Source: Lentzea waywayandensis
Lineage (GTDB): Bacteria; Actinomycetota; Actinomycetes; Mycobacteriales; Pseudonocardiaceae
Length of the DNA: 64,000 nucleotides
Assembly: GCF_900115955.1 (NCBI RefSeq)
Contig: NZ_FOYL01000019.1
Coordinates: forward strand, 64,001 to 128,000
Direction of reading: 5' to 3'
Positions 8,364 through 16,878 of this stretch are shown here, piece by piece (within the stretch, counting starts at the first letter, position 1; every line of letters starts with the position of its first letter). The position numbers were made by a program, and so were the translations under genes. The notes under the pieces are model-generated. The model worked only from the letters and a program-made list of their open reading frames with translations. It did not search any database and was not told the origin of the DNA.

Positions 8364-9536
8364 GTGACCACAACGGGTTACCTCGCTGTGTCGATCGGCC
8401 TCGCGCTCATCGGCGTGATAGCCGCTTTCTTCATCGGCCGGTCCACCGCCCCACGGCACCCCAAGAAGCCGGAAGGCCTCACGGTCGCCGACCTGATCCA
8501 GCAGATCGTCCACGACTCCCACGACGGCATCGTGGTGCTGAACCACTTCGGTGACGTCGTGCTTCACAACCCTCGCGCCGAAGAACTCGGGATCGTGCGC
8601 AACAACCGCGTCGACGACCGGGCCCGCAAGGCCGCCGAGGGCGTGCGCGGCAGCAACGAGGTCGTGTACGTCGACCTCTCGCCGTTGGACGGCTACCGGA
8701 CCGGACGACAGCCGGAGGCCGTGCACGCCGAGGTCAGGCTGCTCGTCGAGAACTTCATCGTCGTGGACGCGAGCGACGAGTCCGAGGCCGTGCGGCTGGA
8801 GAAGACCAGGCGCGACTTCGTGGCGAACGTCAGCCACGAGCTCAAGACCCCGGTCGGAGCCCTCGCGCTGCTGGCGGAGGCCGTGCTGGACGCGAGCGAC
8901 GACCAGGACGAGGTCCGCCGGTTCAGCGCGAAGATCATGCAGGAGGCCACCCGCCTCGGCACGCTCGTCACCGAGCTGATCGCGCTGTCCCGCCTGCAGG
9001 GCGCCGAGAAGCTGCCCGAGCTGTCCGACACCGAGATCGACGTCGTGATCAACGAGGCGCTGTCGCGGTCCAAGCTCGCCGCCGAGTCGGTCAACATCTC
9101 GATCAACGTCGACGAGCCGAGCGGGTTCGTCGTGCCGGGCGACCGGTCGTTGCTGGTCACGGCGTTGACGAACCTGCTGGACAACGCCGTCGCGTACTCG
9201 CCTCCCGGCAGTCCGGTGAGCGTGAGCCGCAGACTGGTGGACGGGCACGTCGAGATCGCCGTGACCGACCGCGGCATCGGCATCGCCGAGGACCAGCAGA
9301 TCCGCGTCTTCGAGCGGTTCTACCGCGTCGACAAGGCCCGATCGCGCGCGACCGGAGGCACCGGTCTCGGGCTCGCGATCGTCAAGCACGTCGCCGCCAA
9401 CCACGGCGGCGAGGTGAAGCTGTGGAGCCTGCCAGGAACGGGGTCCACCTTCACGCTGCGGATTCCCGCCGCGGCGACCGAACCGAATCCGACTCTCGTG
9501 CCCTCTGGCGCGGGTGACCCAGGAGGAGAGCTGTGA
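8364..9536 (+). CDS. senX3: sensor histidine kinase SenX3
   Basis: A 390-residue membrane kinase of the phosphate-sensing SenX3-RegX3 pair. One N-terminal transmembrane helix (residues 5-26) is followed by a PAS-like domain (about 41-130), a HisKA domain with phospho-acceptor His158 in NVSHELKTP, and an HATPase domain with N-box NLLDNAVAYSPP, G-boxes DRGIGIAED and GGTGLGLAIVKH. The start is GTG. It overlaps regX3 by 4 bases. The order gpm-senX3-regX3 matches mycobacteria. Only one clear membrane helix is seen; the orthologue's second N-terminal helix is not obvious. Confidence 0.95.
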   Translation: MTTTGYLAVSIGLALIGVIAAFFIGRSTAPRHPKKPEGLTVADLIQQIVHDSHDGIVVLNHFGDVVLHNPRAEELGIVRNNRVDDRARKAAEGVRGSNEVVYVDLSPLDGYRTGRQPEAVHAEVRLLVENFIVVDASDESEAVRLEKTRRDFVANVSHELKTPVGALALLAEAVLDASDDQDEVRRFSAKIMQEATRLGTLVTELIALSRLQGAEKLPELSDTEIDVVINEALSRSKLAAESVNISINVDEPSGFVVPGDRSLLVTALTNLLDNAVAYSPPGSPVSVSRRLVDGHVEIAVTDRGIGIAEDQQIRVFERFYRVDKARSRATGGTGLGLAIVKHVAANHGGEVKLWSLPGTGSTFTLRIPAAATEPNPTLVPSGAGDPGGEL

Positions 9537-10213
9537 CCAGAGTGCTCATCGTGGAGGACGAGGAGTCCTTCGCCGATCCGCTCGCCTTCCTGCTGCGCAA
9601 GGAAGGGTTCACCGCGGCGCTCGCGGCCACCGGCCAGGAGGCGCTCGAGGAGTTCGACCGCAACGGTGCCGACATCGTGCTGCTCGACCTGATGCTGCCC
9701 GGCATGAGCGGCACGGACGTGTGCAAGCAGCTGCGCCAGCGCTCCGCCGTCCCCGTGATCATGGTGACGGCCCGCGACAGCGAGATCGACAAGGTCGTCG
9801 GGCTCGAGCTCGGCGCCGACGACTACGTCACCAAGCCGTACTCGGCGCGGGAGCTCATCGCCCGCATCCGCGCGGTGCTGCGCCGCGGCGGCGAGTCCGA
9901 GGACCTGCTGCCGCAGATCCTCGAGGCCGGCCCGGTGCGGATGGACGTGGAACGCCACGTCGTCACCGTCGCTGGTCAGGACATCAGCCTGCCGCTCAAG
10001 GAGTTCGACCTCCTCGAGTACCTGCTGCGCAACGTCGGCCGCGTCCTGACCAGGGGCCAGCTGATCGACCGCGTGTGGGGAGCGGACTACGTGGGCGACA
10101 CGAAGACGCTGGACGTGCACGTCAAGCGGCTGCGTTCGAAGATCGAACCTGACCCCTCGGCACCGCGGCACCTCGTTACGGTCAGGGGTCTGGGTTACAA
10201 GTTCGAGTCCTGA
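9533..10213 (+). CDS. regX3: two-component response regulator RegX3
   Basis: A 226-residue OmpR/PhoB-type regulator. The receiver domain (1-120) has acidic residues in VEDE, phospho-acceptor Asp52 in LLDLMLPG, and Lys101 in TKPYS. The winged-helix output domain spans about 130-225 with LKEFDLLEYLLRNVGRVLTR. It is activated by SenX3 under phosphate limitation in related bacteria. The GTG start lies within the senX3 stop, so the pair is translationally coupled. It is followed 27 bases later by the exopolyphosphatase-type gene, which fits a phosphate theme. Confidence 0.95.
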   Translation: MTRVLIVEDEESFADPLAFLLRKEGFTAALAATGQEALEEFDRNGADIVLLDLMLPGMSGTDVCKQLRQRSAVPVIMVTARDSEIDKVVGLELGADDYVTKPYSARELIARIRAVLRRGGESEDLLPQILEAGPVRMDVERHVVTVAGQDISLPLKEFDLLEYLLRNVGRVLTRGQLIDRVWGADYVGDTKTLDVHVKRLRSKIEPDPSAPRHLVTVRGLGYKFES

Positions 10214-10240
10214 CGGACACGACCAGGTACCGTTTCCGGC

Positions 10241-11221
10241 GTGCGCCTGGGCGTTCTCGACGTGGGTTCCAACACCGTCCACCTACTGGTGGTGGACGCA
10301 CATCGTGGTGCCCACCCCATCCCGATGACGTCGGAGAAGACGATCCTCCGTCTGGCCGAACAGCTCGACGACAAGGGTCAGCTCTCCAAATCGGGCGCTG
10401 ATCAGCTGGTTCGTGCCGTGGCCGCCGCGAAGGCGTCGGCCAAGCGGTCCGGCTGCGAGGACCTGATGGCGTTCGCGACCTCGGCGGTGCGCGAGGCGGG
10501 CAACTCGGGCGAGGTGCTCGACCGGGTGCGCACCGAGACCGGGGTCGAGCTGAAGGTCCTGTCCGGCGAGGACGAGGCCCGCTACACCTTCCTCGCGGTC
10601 CGCCGCTGGTACGGCTGGTCCGCGGGCAGGTTGCTCAGCCTCGACATCGGCGGCGGCTCACTGGAGCTCGCCGTCGGCCGTGACGAGAACCCGGACCTGG
10701 CCTTCTCCGTGCCGCTCGGCGCGGGAAGGCTCACCAGGACCCGGTTCAAGAAGGATCCGCCCCGGCGCTCGGAGGTCCGCGAGACCACCGACTGGCTCGC
10801 CGAGCAGCTCGCGCCCGTGGCGCGGAAGCTGAAACGCGCGGGTGAACCCGATCGAGTGGTTGCGACCTCAAAAACTTTCCGAACGCTGGCGCGGCTCACC
10901 GGGGCCGCGCCATCGTCTGCCGGGCCCAGGGCGCGTCGGGTTCTCACCGACGCCGGCCTGCGGCAGCTGATCGCGTTCATTTCCCGGATGTCGGCCCACG
11001 ACCTCGCGGAGCTGGAAGGCGTGAGCACTTCACGCGCACATCAGCTCGTCGCGGGAGCGTTGGTCGCGGAGGCAACAATGCGAGCCCTGTCACTCACGCA
11101 GCTGGAGATTTGCCCCTGGGCACTCCGGGAGGGTGTCATCCTCCGGCGGCTGGACCACACTGATGGGACGGACCAGAGCGATACTGGACGGACTGGCCAG
11201 ACCGGGGCACGGTGGAGTTGA
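10241..11221 (+). CDS. Ppx/GppA family phosphatase (exopolyphosphatase)
   Basis: A 326-residue ASKHA-fold phosphatase acting on polyphosphate or pppGpp. The N-terminal phosphate-1 motif LDVGSNTVHLLVVD, the AFATSAVREAGN segment and the phosphate-2 motif SLDIGGGSLELAVG are clear. It lacks the C-terminal HD domain of long E. coli-type Ppx, consistent with short actinobacterial Ppx1 (Rv0496-like). The unusual tail rich in D, T, G and Q (DGTDQSDTGRTGQTG) is low complexity. The stop overlaps the start of the next gene. Confidence 0.9.
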   Translation: MRLGVLDVGSNTVHLLVVDAHRGAHPIPMTSEKTILRLAEQLDDKGQLSKSGADQLVRAVAAAKASAKRSGCEDLMAFATSAVREAGNSGEVLDRVRTETGVELKVLSGEDEARYTFLAVRRWYGWSAGRLLSLDIGGGSLELAVGRDENPDLAFSVPLGAGRLTRTRFKKDPPRRSEVRETTDWLAEQLAPVARKLKRAGEPDRVVATSKTFRTLARLTGAAPSSAGPRARRVLTDAGLRQLIAFISRMSAHDLAELEGVSTSRAHQLVAGALVAEATMRALSLTQLEICPWALREGVILRRLDHTDGTDQSDTGRTGQTGARWS

Positions 11222-12492
11222 TGAGTCGAGAGAGCGGATCGGACCAGACGCAGCGCACAGTCGCTGAGCTGCTCGCCCAGTACGGGGGCAGCGCAGAGAG
11301 TGCGCCACGTCGGCGACGCCGCCGGGCTGACGACGAGGACGACGTCCAGCAGCCGGAGACCGCGCCCCAGACGATCATCGAGCGGGTGCTGTCCGACAGC
11401 GGCCGCCTGATGGCGATTCGCGACGACGACGCACCGCAGCCCGGTCGTCGCGCCGCACCCGAACCACCGGCCGAGCGCACCGCGTACCAGCCGAAACAGC
11501 AGGTCGCGCCGCCGAAGCCACCGCAGCCGTCGCAGCAGATGCCGGTGCCGCAGGCCCAGCCGCCGCTGGTCCGCAGACCGGCCCCGCAGCAGCCGAAGCC
11601 GGCGCCGCCCGCCCCCAAGCCCGTGCCGCCCGTCGCGCCGCTGCCGCCTCCCGCGGCCGCCGAGCAGACCCGGCAGGTGCCGCAGGTCCGCGACCAGCCG
11701 TCCCGATCGGACATGCCGCGCCCGGACGTGCCCGGCCGCCTGGAGGCACGGCTCGACCAGTCGGCCGGCGCGCCGTCGCGCACGAACATCACCCGGCCGC
11801 CGAAGCCACCGCAGCCGTCGGTGCAGATGCCCGTGCCGGGCCCGCCGCGCGAGGCGATGACCGAGCAGCTTCCGCGCATCCCGGCGAAGGCGCCGGTGGA
11901 CAAGATCGCCGCGCTCGAGACCGAGTCCGTGCTGATCGTGCCGCCCGCCCCGCCGAAGCTGCCGGAGCCGTTGCCGGGCAACGTGCCCGACGCCTGGTTC
12001 AGCGACGACGACGCGCAGGCCAAGACCGATCTGTCCATGCCGCCGATGGAGTCGACCGCGGCGCACCCCGCTCCGTACGTGGACGACGACTCGCAGGAGT
12101 ACGCCGCCTACCGCGCCGAGGACGACTACCTCGCGGACGCCGACGAGGAGGACGACGAGGACGACGAGGGTCCCGCCGGCCTCGACGACGCGGCCGACGT
12201 CGAGGAGGACCAGGACGCCGAACCGCGCTCGGCCGGCAAGGAATGGCTGATCATGATCGGCCAGCTCGCCGTCGGCGTGCTCGGCGGCGCCGCGCTGTGG
12301 CTCGCGTTCAACTACCTGTGGCGCTCGGTACCGGCCGCCGCACTCGTGGTGGCGCTTGCCGTTACCGTGGGTCTGGTGTTGCTGGTTCGAAAGATCCGCC
12401 GAGCGGACGATCTGCAGACCACCGTCCTGGCCGTGCTCGTGGGCCTCATCGTGACCGTCTCACCAGCGGCGATGCTGCTGGTGAAGAATTGA
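11221..12492 (+). CDS. proline-rich membrane protein (Rv0497-like)
   Basis: A 423-residue protein. ATG 11221 is preferred because GGTGGAG (11211-11217) precedes it and it overlaps the previous stop; an in-frame GTG lies at 11212. A short conserved head (TVAELLAQYGGS) is followed by an Arg-rich patch, a long Pro/Gln/Ala-rich disordered region (about 80-280), an acidic stretch (about 285-335), and two or three C-terminal membrane helices starting EWLIMIGQLAVGV. It is found between ppx and the isomerase gene in mycobacteria as well. Function is unknown; the long charged cytoplasmic part suggests a scaffold, which is inference. Confidence 0.8.
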   Translation: MSRESGSDQTQRTVAELLAQYGGSAESAPRRRRRRADDEDDVQQPETAPQTIIERVLSDSGRLMAIRDDDAPQPGRRAAPEPPAERTAYQPKQQVAPPKPPQPSQQMPVPQAQPPLVRRPAPQQPKPAPPAPKPVPPVAPLPPPAAAEQTRQVPQVRDQPSRSDMPRPDVPGRLEARLDQSAGAPSRTNITRPPKPPQPSVQMPVPGPPREAMTEQLPRIPAKAPVDKIAALETESVLIVPPAPPKLPEPLPGNVPDAWFSDDDAQAKTDLSMPPMESTAAHPAPYVDDDSQEYAAYRAEDDYLADADEEDDEDDEGPAGLDDAADVEEDQDAEPRSAGKEWLIMIGQLAVGVLGGAALWLAFNYLWRSVPAAALVVALAVTVGLVLLVRKIRRADDLQTTVLAVLVGLIVTVSPAAMLLVKN

Positions 12493-13334
12493 CCGCCCGC
12501 ATCCCGGTCGGGCTTTCCACGGCATCGGTCTACCCGCAGCCCGCCGGAGCGGCGTTCGAGATCGCGTCCGAACTGGGCTACGACGGCGTCGAGCTGATGG
12601 TGTGGGCCGACCCGGTGTCGCAGGACATCCGCGCCGTCGACCGCCTGTCGTCCCGGACGGGCATGCCGGTCCTCGCCGTGCACGCGCCCTGCCTGCTGAT
12701 CTCGCAGCGGGTGTGGTCGCCGGACCCGGCCGAGCGCCTGCGCCGGTCGGTGCGGGCCGCCCTTGATCTCGGCGCGTCGACCGTGGTGCTGCATCCGCCG
12801 TTCCGATGGCAGCGCAAGTACGCGGACGGGTTCGCGGAGCTGGTCTCGTCGTTGGAGGACGAGAGCGGGATCGCCATCGCGGTCGAGAACATGTTCCCGG
12901 TGCGCCGGCCCTTGGGGCGGGGGCGGTCGGTGGAGATGAACGCGTTCAAGCCTTCTGTGGACCCGACTGACGTCGGGCACGCCAACTACACCTTGGATCT
13001 GTCGCATTCCGCTGCCGCGCACATGGACGCGCTGGAGCTGGCCAAGCGGATGGGGGACGGGCTGCGGCACATCCACCTGGCTGACGGGTCTGGAGCGCCG
13101 AAGGACGAGCACATGGTGCCTGGGCGTGGGAACCAGCCCTGTGCGGAGCTGTGCGAGATGCTGGCTCGGGGTGGGTTCGACGGGCAGGTCGTGCTGGAGG
13201 TCAACACTCGGCGGGCCGGGACTCCGGCTGGGCGGCGGGAGATGCTGGCGGAGGCCTTGTTGTTCGCTCGGCTGCATTTGGACTGGGCCGCTGAGGGTGG
13301 GGCTGGGAAGGCTCGGCCGGGGCTTTCTCGCTGA
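12489..13334 (+). CDS. sugar phosphate isomerase/epimerase (xylose isomerase-like TIM barrel)
   Basis: A 281-residue AP-endonuclease-2/xylose-isomerase-like barrel. The only reasonable start is TTG at 12489, overlapping the previous stop (TTGA), after GGTGAAG; upstream in-frame codons fall in the membrane protein's reading region. Metal-ligand style residues are spread as in the family: GVELMVW, VLHPPF, AVENMFPV, LDLSHSAAA, HIHLADGSG, VLEVNTRR. It probably isomerises a sugar or inositol-type substrate, which is unknown. Equivalent to Rv0498 by position. The last 15 residues become G/A/R-rich before the repeat-rich spacer. Confidence 0.85.
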   Translation: MTARIPVGLSTASVYPQPAGAAFEIASELGYDGVELMVWADPVSQDIRAVDRLSSRTGMPVLAVHAPCLLISQRVWSPDPAERLRRSVRAALDLGASTVVLHPPFRWQRKYADGFAELVSSLEDESGIAIAVENMFPVRRPLGRGRSVEMNAFKPSVDPTDVGHANYTLDLSHSAAAHMDALELAKRMGDGLRHIHLADGSGAPKDEHMVPGRGNQPCAELCEMLARGGFDGQVVLEVNTRRAGTPAGRREMLAEALLFARLHLDWAAEGGAGKARPGLSR

Positions 13335-13456
13335 TCGCGGGTCTTGTCGCGGGTCGGCTTGCGGGCGTTTGTCGCGTTCCAGCGGGGTTGGTCGCGTTCC
13401 GTGCGGGTGGTCGCCTTGCGAGGGTGGTTCCGCGGGTCGGGACGAAGTGCGGGGTT

Positions 13457-13580
13457 GCGATTGGGGCTTGACCTTGAGCCTCTGGCGGGATGCTTGACGG
13501 CCGGAAAGGCCGGGCTGAAAAGCGCCCGGCCGTGCCCGTGAGGGGAGCATCCCGCCCACTCAAGGTAAAGCCCCAATCGC
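13457..13580. repeat. nested inverted repeat, 124 bp
   Basis: Outer arms 13457-13478 and 13559-13580 are complementary at 21 of 22 positions (ends GCGATTGGGGC / GCCCCAATCGC). Inside, GGCGGGATGCT (13484-13494) pairs exactly with AGCATCCCGCC (13546-13556), and innermost GGCCGGGC (13508-13515) pairs with GCCCGGCC (13524-13531) around TGAAAAGC. The whole element can fold into one long hairpin, like a REP/MITE-type element. Confidence 0.8.
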
Positions 13581-13657
13581 CGTGAGCGGGGTGCACCGCA
13601 TCCCAGGCGGCAGAGGTTCAGACGGCTCGCTTCGCATCGCCACGCCAGGTTTCGTGC

Positions 13658-13815
13658 GTGGTTGCTTTGCGTTGGCGTGCGCCTGGTGGCACCGCGCGCC
13701 GGACCTGCGTAGGTGGTTGCCTTGCGTTGGCGGGCGCGGGTTGGCACCGCGCGCCGGACCTTCGTAGGTGGTCGCCTTGCGTTGGCGTGCGCCGGGTGGC
13801 ACCGCGCGGGGCCGG
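13658..13815. repeat. 55-bp direct tandem repeat, about 2.9 copies
   Basis: Units start at 13658, 13713 and 13768 with GTGGTTGC or GTGGTCGC followed by (C/T)TTGCGTTGGCG and GGCACCGCGCG. The period is exactly 55 bp in both steps; the third copy diverges after about 47 bp. The period is not divisible by three, arguing against coding. Confidence 0.8.
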
Positions 13816-13911
13816 TTGCGATGGCTCGTCGCGTTCCAGCGGAGGGGCCGCCTTGCGTGCGTGCCGCGCGTCTCGGCGCCGTGAGTTGAGTGGCGAGTTA
13901 GGGTTTCCGGT

Positions 13912-14808
13912 GTGAACCCGCTGCGAGCGTTGATCATGGCCGCGTCTCGCAACGAGACCGTCCGTCATCTGGTCGCCAACGCGCCGATCAGCCGTGATGT
14001 CGTGAAGCGGTTCGTCGCCGGCGAGAGCACCGCTGAGGCTGTTGAGGTCGTGCGGGGCCTGGGGCTGCCGGTGACGCTCGACTACCTCGGCGAGGACACG
14101 AGGGACGAGGCTCAGGCCGAGCGGACCGTGCAGGCGTACCTCGAGTTGCTCGACGCGTTGCATGCTGCGGGGCTGGCGGTGAATGCCGAGGTCAGCGTGA
14201 AGTTGTCCGCAGTTGGACAGTCGCTTGACGAGGCGCTCGCCCTGACGAATGCCTCCCGGATCTGTGCTGCCGCCGAGCAGTGCGGGACGACGGTCACGCT
14301 CGACATGGAGGACCACACCACCACCGACTCGACGTTGCGGGTGCTGCACGAGTTGCGTCGTAGCTGGCCTTGGGTGGGTGCGGTTCTGCAGTCGTACCTG
14401 CATCGGACGTTGGACGACTGCAAGGCGCTCTCCGGGCCCGGGAGCAGGGTCAGGCTGGTCAAGGGGGCCTACGCGGAGCCTGCCGAGGTTGCGATTCAGG
14501 ATCCATCCGAGGTTGATCTGAACTACGTGCGGTGCCTGAACGTTCTCCTCGCCGGAGAGGGGTATCCGATGTTCGCGACGCATGACCCGCGCCTGATCGA
14601 GATCATTGGCGAACGAGCGCGCTGGTATGACAAAACTGACTTCGAGTACCAGATGCTCTACGGCATTCGGACCGAGGAGCAGAGGCGTCTCGGCACTCGT
14701 GTTTATGTTCCCTACGGCGAGCAGTGGTACGGATATCTCATGCGGCGACTTGCGGAACGGCCTGCCAACGTGACCTTTTTCCTGCGGTCGCTGGCCAGCC
14801 GCTCATGA
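13912..14808 (+). CDS. proline dehydrogenase
   Basis: A 298-residue monofunctional FAD-dependent proline dehydrogenase (PutB-type), oxidising proline to pyrroline-5-carboxylate. The TIM-barrel motifs include VTLDMEDHTTTDSTL, QSYLHRTLDDC, RLVKGAYAEP and the C-terminal YQMLYGIRTEEQRR and RVYVPYGEQWYGYLMRRLAERPAN, typical of the PRODH domain. The start is GTG. It overlaps the thioesterase gene by 4 bases. proC lies two genes downstream, so enzymes acting on pyrroline-5-carboxylate in opposite directions are neighbours. No P5C dehydrogenase is nearby. Confidence 0.93.
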   Translation: MNPLRALIMAASRNETVRHLVANAPISRDVVKRFVAGESTAEAVEVVRGLGLPVTLDYLGEDTRDEAQAERTVQAYLELLDALHAAGLAVNAEVSVKLSAVGQSLDEALALTNASRICAAAEQCGTTVTLDMEDHTTTDSTLRVLHELRRSWPWVGAVLQSYLHRTLDDCKALSGPGSRVRLVKGAYAEPAEVAIQDPSEVDLNYVRCLNVLLAGEGYPMFATHDPRLIEIIGERARWYDKTDFEYQMLYGIRTEEQRRLGTRVYVPYGEQWYGYLMRRLAERPANVTFFLRSLASRS

Positions 14809-15587
14809 CCTTCTCGAAGTCCAGTGCGGTGCGGTCGCTCGGTGACGGAACCTTCACCGCGTCCCTGCCCGCCGAGTGGACCGTGGGCCCGAAGCCCCAC
14901 GGCGGTTTTCTTCTCGCGGTGATGACCCGTGCTGCTGCTCACGTTGCCGACGGTGATCCGTTGGCCGTGTCCGCGCAGTTCCTGCGTGCGCCGGAGGTCG
15001 GGCCTGTGCTGGTTCGCACCGACGTGCGCAAGGCCGGGCGGACGGCGACGGTCATCGCGGTGACGCTGGAGCAACGTGGTCAAGTGTGCGTGGAGGCGTC
15101 GGTGACCACGGGGCGGATCCCCGAGCATCGGGCCGACTACGTGAACCTGCCCACCATGCCCGCGGCGCCACCGCCCGGTTCGGTGGAGATGGCGACGTTC
15201 CCGACCGGCGGGGTCTACCGGGTGGGCGCGTTGTGCGACCTTCGGGTGGATCGCGAGTCGGCGACGTTCCTCGACCGGCGCACGGACGGGCCGTTGACGC
15301 TGAAGTTGTGGGCGCGGCCCACCGACGAGCAGCCCGACCCGTACTTCGCGTTGCTCGCGGGCGACCTGTCGATGCCCGTGACGTTCAACCTCGGCCGTTT
15401 CGGCTGGTCACCGACAGTGCAGCTGACGGCGTTGCTGCGGGCCCGGCCGGCGCCGGGCTGGTTGCGGATCCACGTCACCTGCCAGGCCGTGCACGGTCAG
15501 TGGTTCGACGAGGACGCCACGGTGATCGATTCCGCCGGCCGGTTGGTGTGTCAGGCACGGCAGCTTGCGTTGACGCCTGCTGTGTGA
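14805..15587 (+). CDS. thioesterase family protein (double hot-dog)
   Basis: A 260-residue acyl-CoA thioesterase-like protein of the TesB/4HBT_3 type, made of two hot-dog folds. The N-terminal half has WTVGPKPHGGFLLAVMTRAA, where the HGG motif is the active-site helix region; the C-terminal half has LTLKLWARP and a second hot-dog strand set. ATG 14805 sits inside the proline dehydrogenase stop (ATGA). Substrate is unknown. It is placed like Rv0499 between the isomerase and proC. Confidence 0.82.
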   Translation: MTFSKSSAVRSLGDGTFTASLPAEWTVGPKPHGGFLLAVMTRAAAHVADGDPLAVSAQFLRAPEVGPVLVRTDVRKAGRTATVIAVTLEQRGQVCVEASVTTGRIPEHRADYVNLPTMPAAPPPGSVEMATFPTGGVYRVGALCDLRVDRESATFLDRRTDGPLTLKLWARPTDEQPDPYFALLAGDLSMPVTFNLGRFGWSPTVQLTALLRARPAPGWLRIHVTCQAVHGQWFDEDATVIDSAGRLVCQARQLALTPAV

Positions 15588-15597
15588 GACTTGACCG

Positions 15598-16407
15598 ATG
15601 ACGAAGATCGCGGTGCTCGGCGCGGGCAAGATCGGTGAGGCGCTGCTGTCCGGGCTCTTGCAGGGCGGCCGCGCCGCCACGGATCTCATGTTCACGGAGA
15701 AGCACGAGTCACGGGCTCGTGCCTTGACCGAGCAGTACGGGTTCGAGGCCGTCACGGTCGCCGGTGCGGCCGCCCAGGCCGACGTGCTGGTCGTGGCGGT
15801 CAAGCCGCAGGACATCGAACCCCTGCTGGTCGAGCTCGCGCCGGTGCTGCGGCCGGGCACGTTGATCGTCTCGCTGTGCGCGGGGCTGCCGACGGCCCTG
15901 TACGAGCGCAGGCTGCCCGAGGGCACGCCGGTCGTGCGGGTCATGCCGAACACCCCGATGGTCGTCGGCGAGGCCATGAGCGCCGTCTCCGGCGGTTCCA
16001 ACGCCACGCCCGAGCACCTCAAGGTCGTCGAGGAGCTGCTGTCGACCGTGGGCAAGGTCGCGGTGGTGCCGGAGTCGCAGCAGGACGCGGTGACGGCGCT
16101 GTCGGGCTCCGGTCCCGCGTACTTCTTCTTCCTGGTCGAGGCGATGATCGACGCGGGCATCCTGCTCGGCATCCCGCGCGACCTGGCCTCGACGCTGATC
16201 ATCCAGTCGGCCGTGGGCGCCGCGACGATGCTCAACGAGGGCTCCTCGCACCCCGTGATCCTGCGTGAGGCGGTCACGTCGCCCGCGGGCACGACGATCA
16301 TGGCGATCCGCGAGCTGGAGAAGCACGGCGTCCGCGCGGCCCTGCTCGCGGCCATCGAGAGCGCTCGTGACCGTTCCGTCGAACTGGGCCGGCAGCACGA
16401 GGACTGA
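15598..16407 (+). CDS. proC: pyrroline-5-carboxylate reductase
   Basis: A 269-residue cytoplasmic enzyme for the last step of proline synthesis (P5C plus NAD(P)H to proline). The Rossmann motif IAVLGAGKIGEALLSGL is at the N-terminus; RVMPNTPMVVGEAMSAVSGG and the diagnostic ALSGSGPAYFFFLVEAMIDAG and REAVTSPAGTT segments are present. Length is typical. It begins 10 bases after the thioesterase stop, so it is likely in the same operon. A weak hairpin follows. Confidence 0.96.
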   Translation: MTKIAVLGAGKIGEALLSGLLQGGRAATDLMFTEKHESRARALTEQYGFEAVTVAGAAAQADVLVVAVKPQDIEPLLVELAPVLRPGTLIVSLCAGLPTALYERRLPEGTPVVRVMPNTPMVVGEAMSAVSGGSNATPEHLKVVEELLSTVGKVAVVPESQQDAVTALSGSGPAYFFFLVEAMIDAGILLGIPRDLASTLIIQSAVGAATMLNEGSSHPVILREAVTSPAGTTIMAIRELEKHGVRAALLAAIESARDRSVELGRQHED

Positions 16408-16410
16408 CCC

Positions 16411-16433
16411 AAGTGAGGGGCCGTCCCCACTTT
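16411..16433 (+). terminator. short hairpin after proC
   Basis: AAGTG-A-GGGG (16411-16420) can pair with CCCC-AC-TT (16425-16432) around CCGT with one bulge. It starts 3 bases after the proC stop. It is a weak terminator candidate. Confidence 0.45.
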
Positions 16434-16545
16434 GGACGTCGCAGGAGTCACACCAGTCCCGCTACTCTCAGAGGCAGCACGTGCGTGTCGAACCGTTGGT
16501 GGGGAAGACCGACGGCACGACACGTGTCGAAGGATGCGGTGATGT

Positions 16546-16758
16546 ATGCCTGCGAAGGAGAACGAACGAACAGGTCTCGCTCAGGTCCAGTTCCTGACCG
16601 TGGCCGAAGTGGCCTCGATGATGCGGGTCTCCAAGATGACCGTGTACCGCCTGGTGCACTCCGGTGAGCTGCCCGCTGTTCGGGTCGGCAAGTCGTTCCG
16701 GGTGCCCGAGAAGGCGGTCCACGCCTACCTGGAGAACGCGTACTTCGACGCTGGCTGA
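16546..16758 (+). CDS. excisionase-type helix-turn-helix protein (Rv0500A-like)
   Basis: A 70-residue DNA-binding protein with a MerR/excisionase-like winged HTH: FLTVAEVASMMRVSKMTVYRLVHSGELPAVRVGKSFRVPEKAVHAYL. It is a different, BldC-related family from the bldC gene at 44975. It is conserved in this position (proC, HTH, bS22) across actinomycetes. The target is unknown. No phage genes surround it, so an excision role is unlikely. Confidence 0.88.
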   Translation: MPAKENERTGLAQVQFLTVAEVASMMRVSKMTVYRLVHSGELPAVRVGKSFRVPEKAVHAYLENAYFDAG

Positions 16759-16878
16759 AGGCTGGTGAACCTCGCCGGGTAGACTGGTAGGCCGATCGTG
16801 CTTACCGGCGCGCCGTGCTTGACACGGCCAAGGCTGGGGCGCGCCAGTCAAAGCAACGTCTAGAGCTAAGGAACCCGC

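Larger units (their letters stand above)
13335..13911. other. 577-base repeat-rich intergenic spacer
   Basis: No convincing gene. Possible frames on both strands are Arg/Ala/Thr-rich and their repeat periods are not multiples of three. The spacer contains a long nested inverted repeat (13457-13580), three tandem copies of a 55-bp unit (13658 to about 13815), and scattered related words such as GTCGCGTTCCAGCGG at about 13373 and 13836 and TGGTCGCCTTGCG near 13408. The proline dehydrogenase promoter should lie near its end. Confidence 0.75.

Noticed and set aside
13560..14583. Several 130-320-codon minus-strand frames in the spacer before proline dehydrogenase
   Set aside because: They run through the 55-bp and inverted repeats and into the antisense of proline dehydrogenase; repeats with a non-triplet period and biased Arg/Ala/Thr composition argue against coding.
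16546..16758. Prophage or integrative element, suggested by the excisionase-type HTH gene
   Set aside because: No integrase, att repeats or phage genes are near; this HTH is a conserved chromosomal neighbour of proC and bS22.
16819..16824. Promoter with TTGACA for the bS22 gene
   Set aside because: The -35 consensus is perfect, but no acceptable -10 hexamer lies 16-19 bases downstream; TAGACT at 16780-16785 is an alternative -10 without a good -35.
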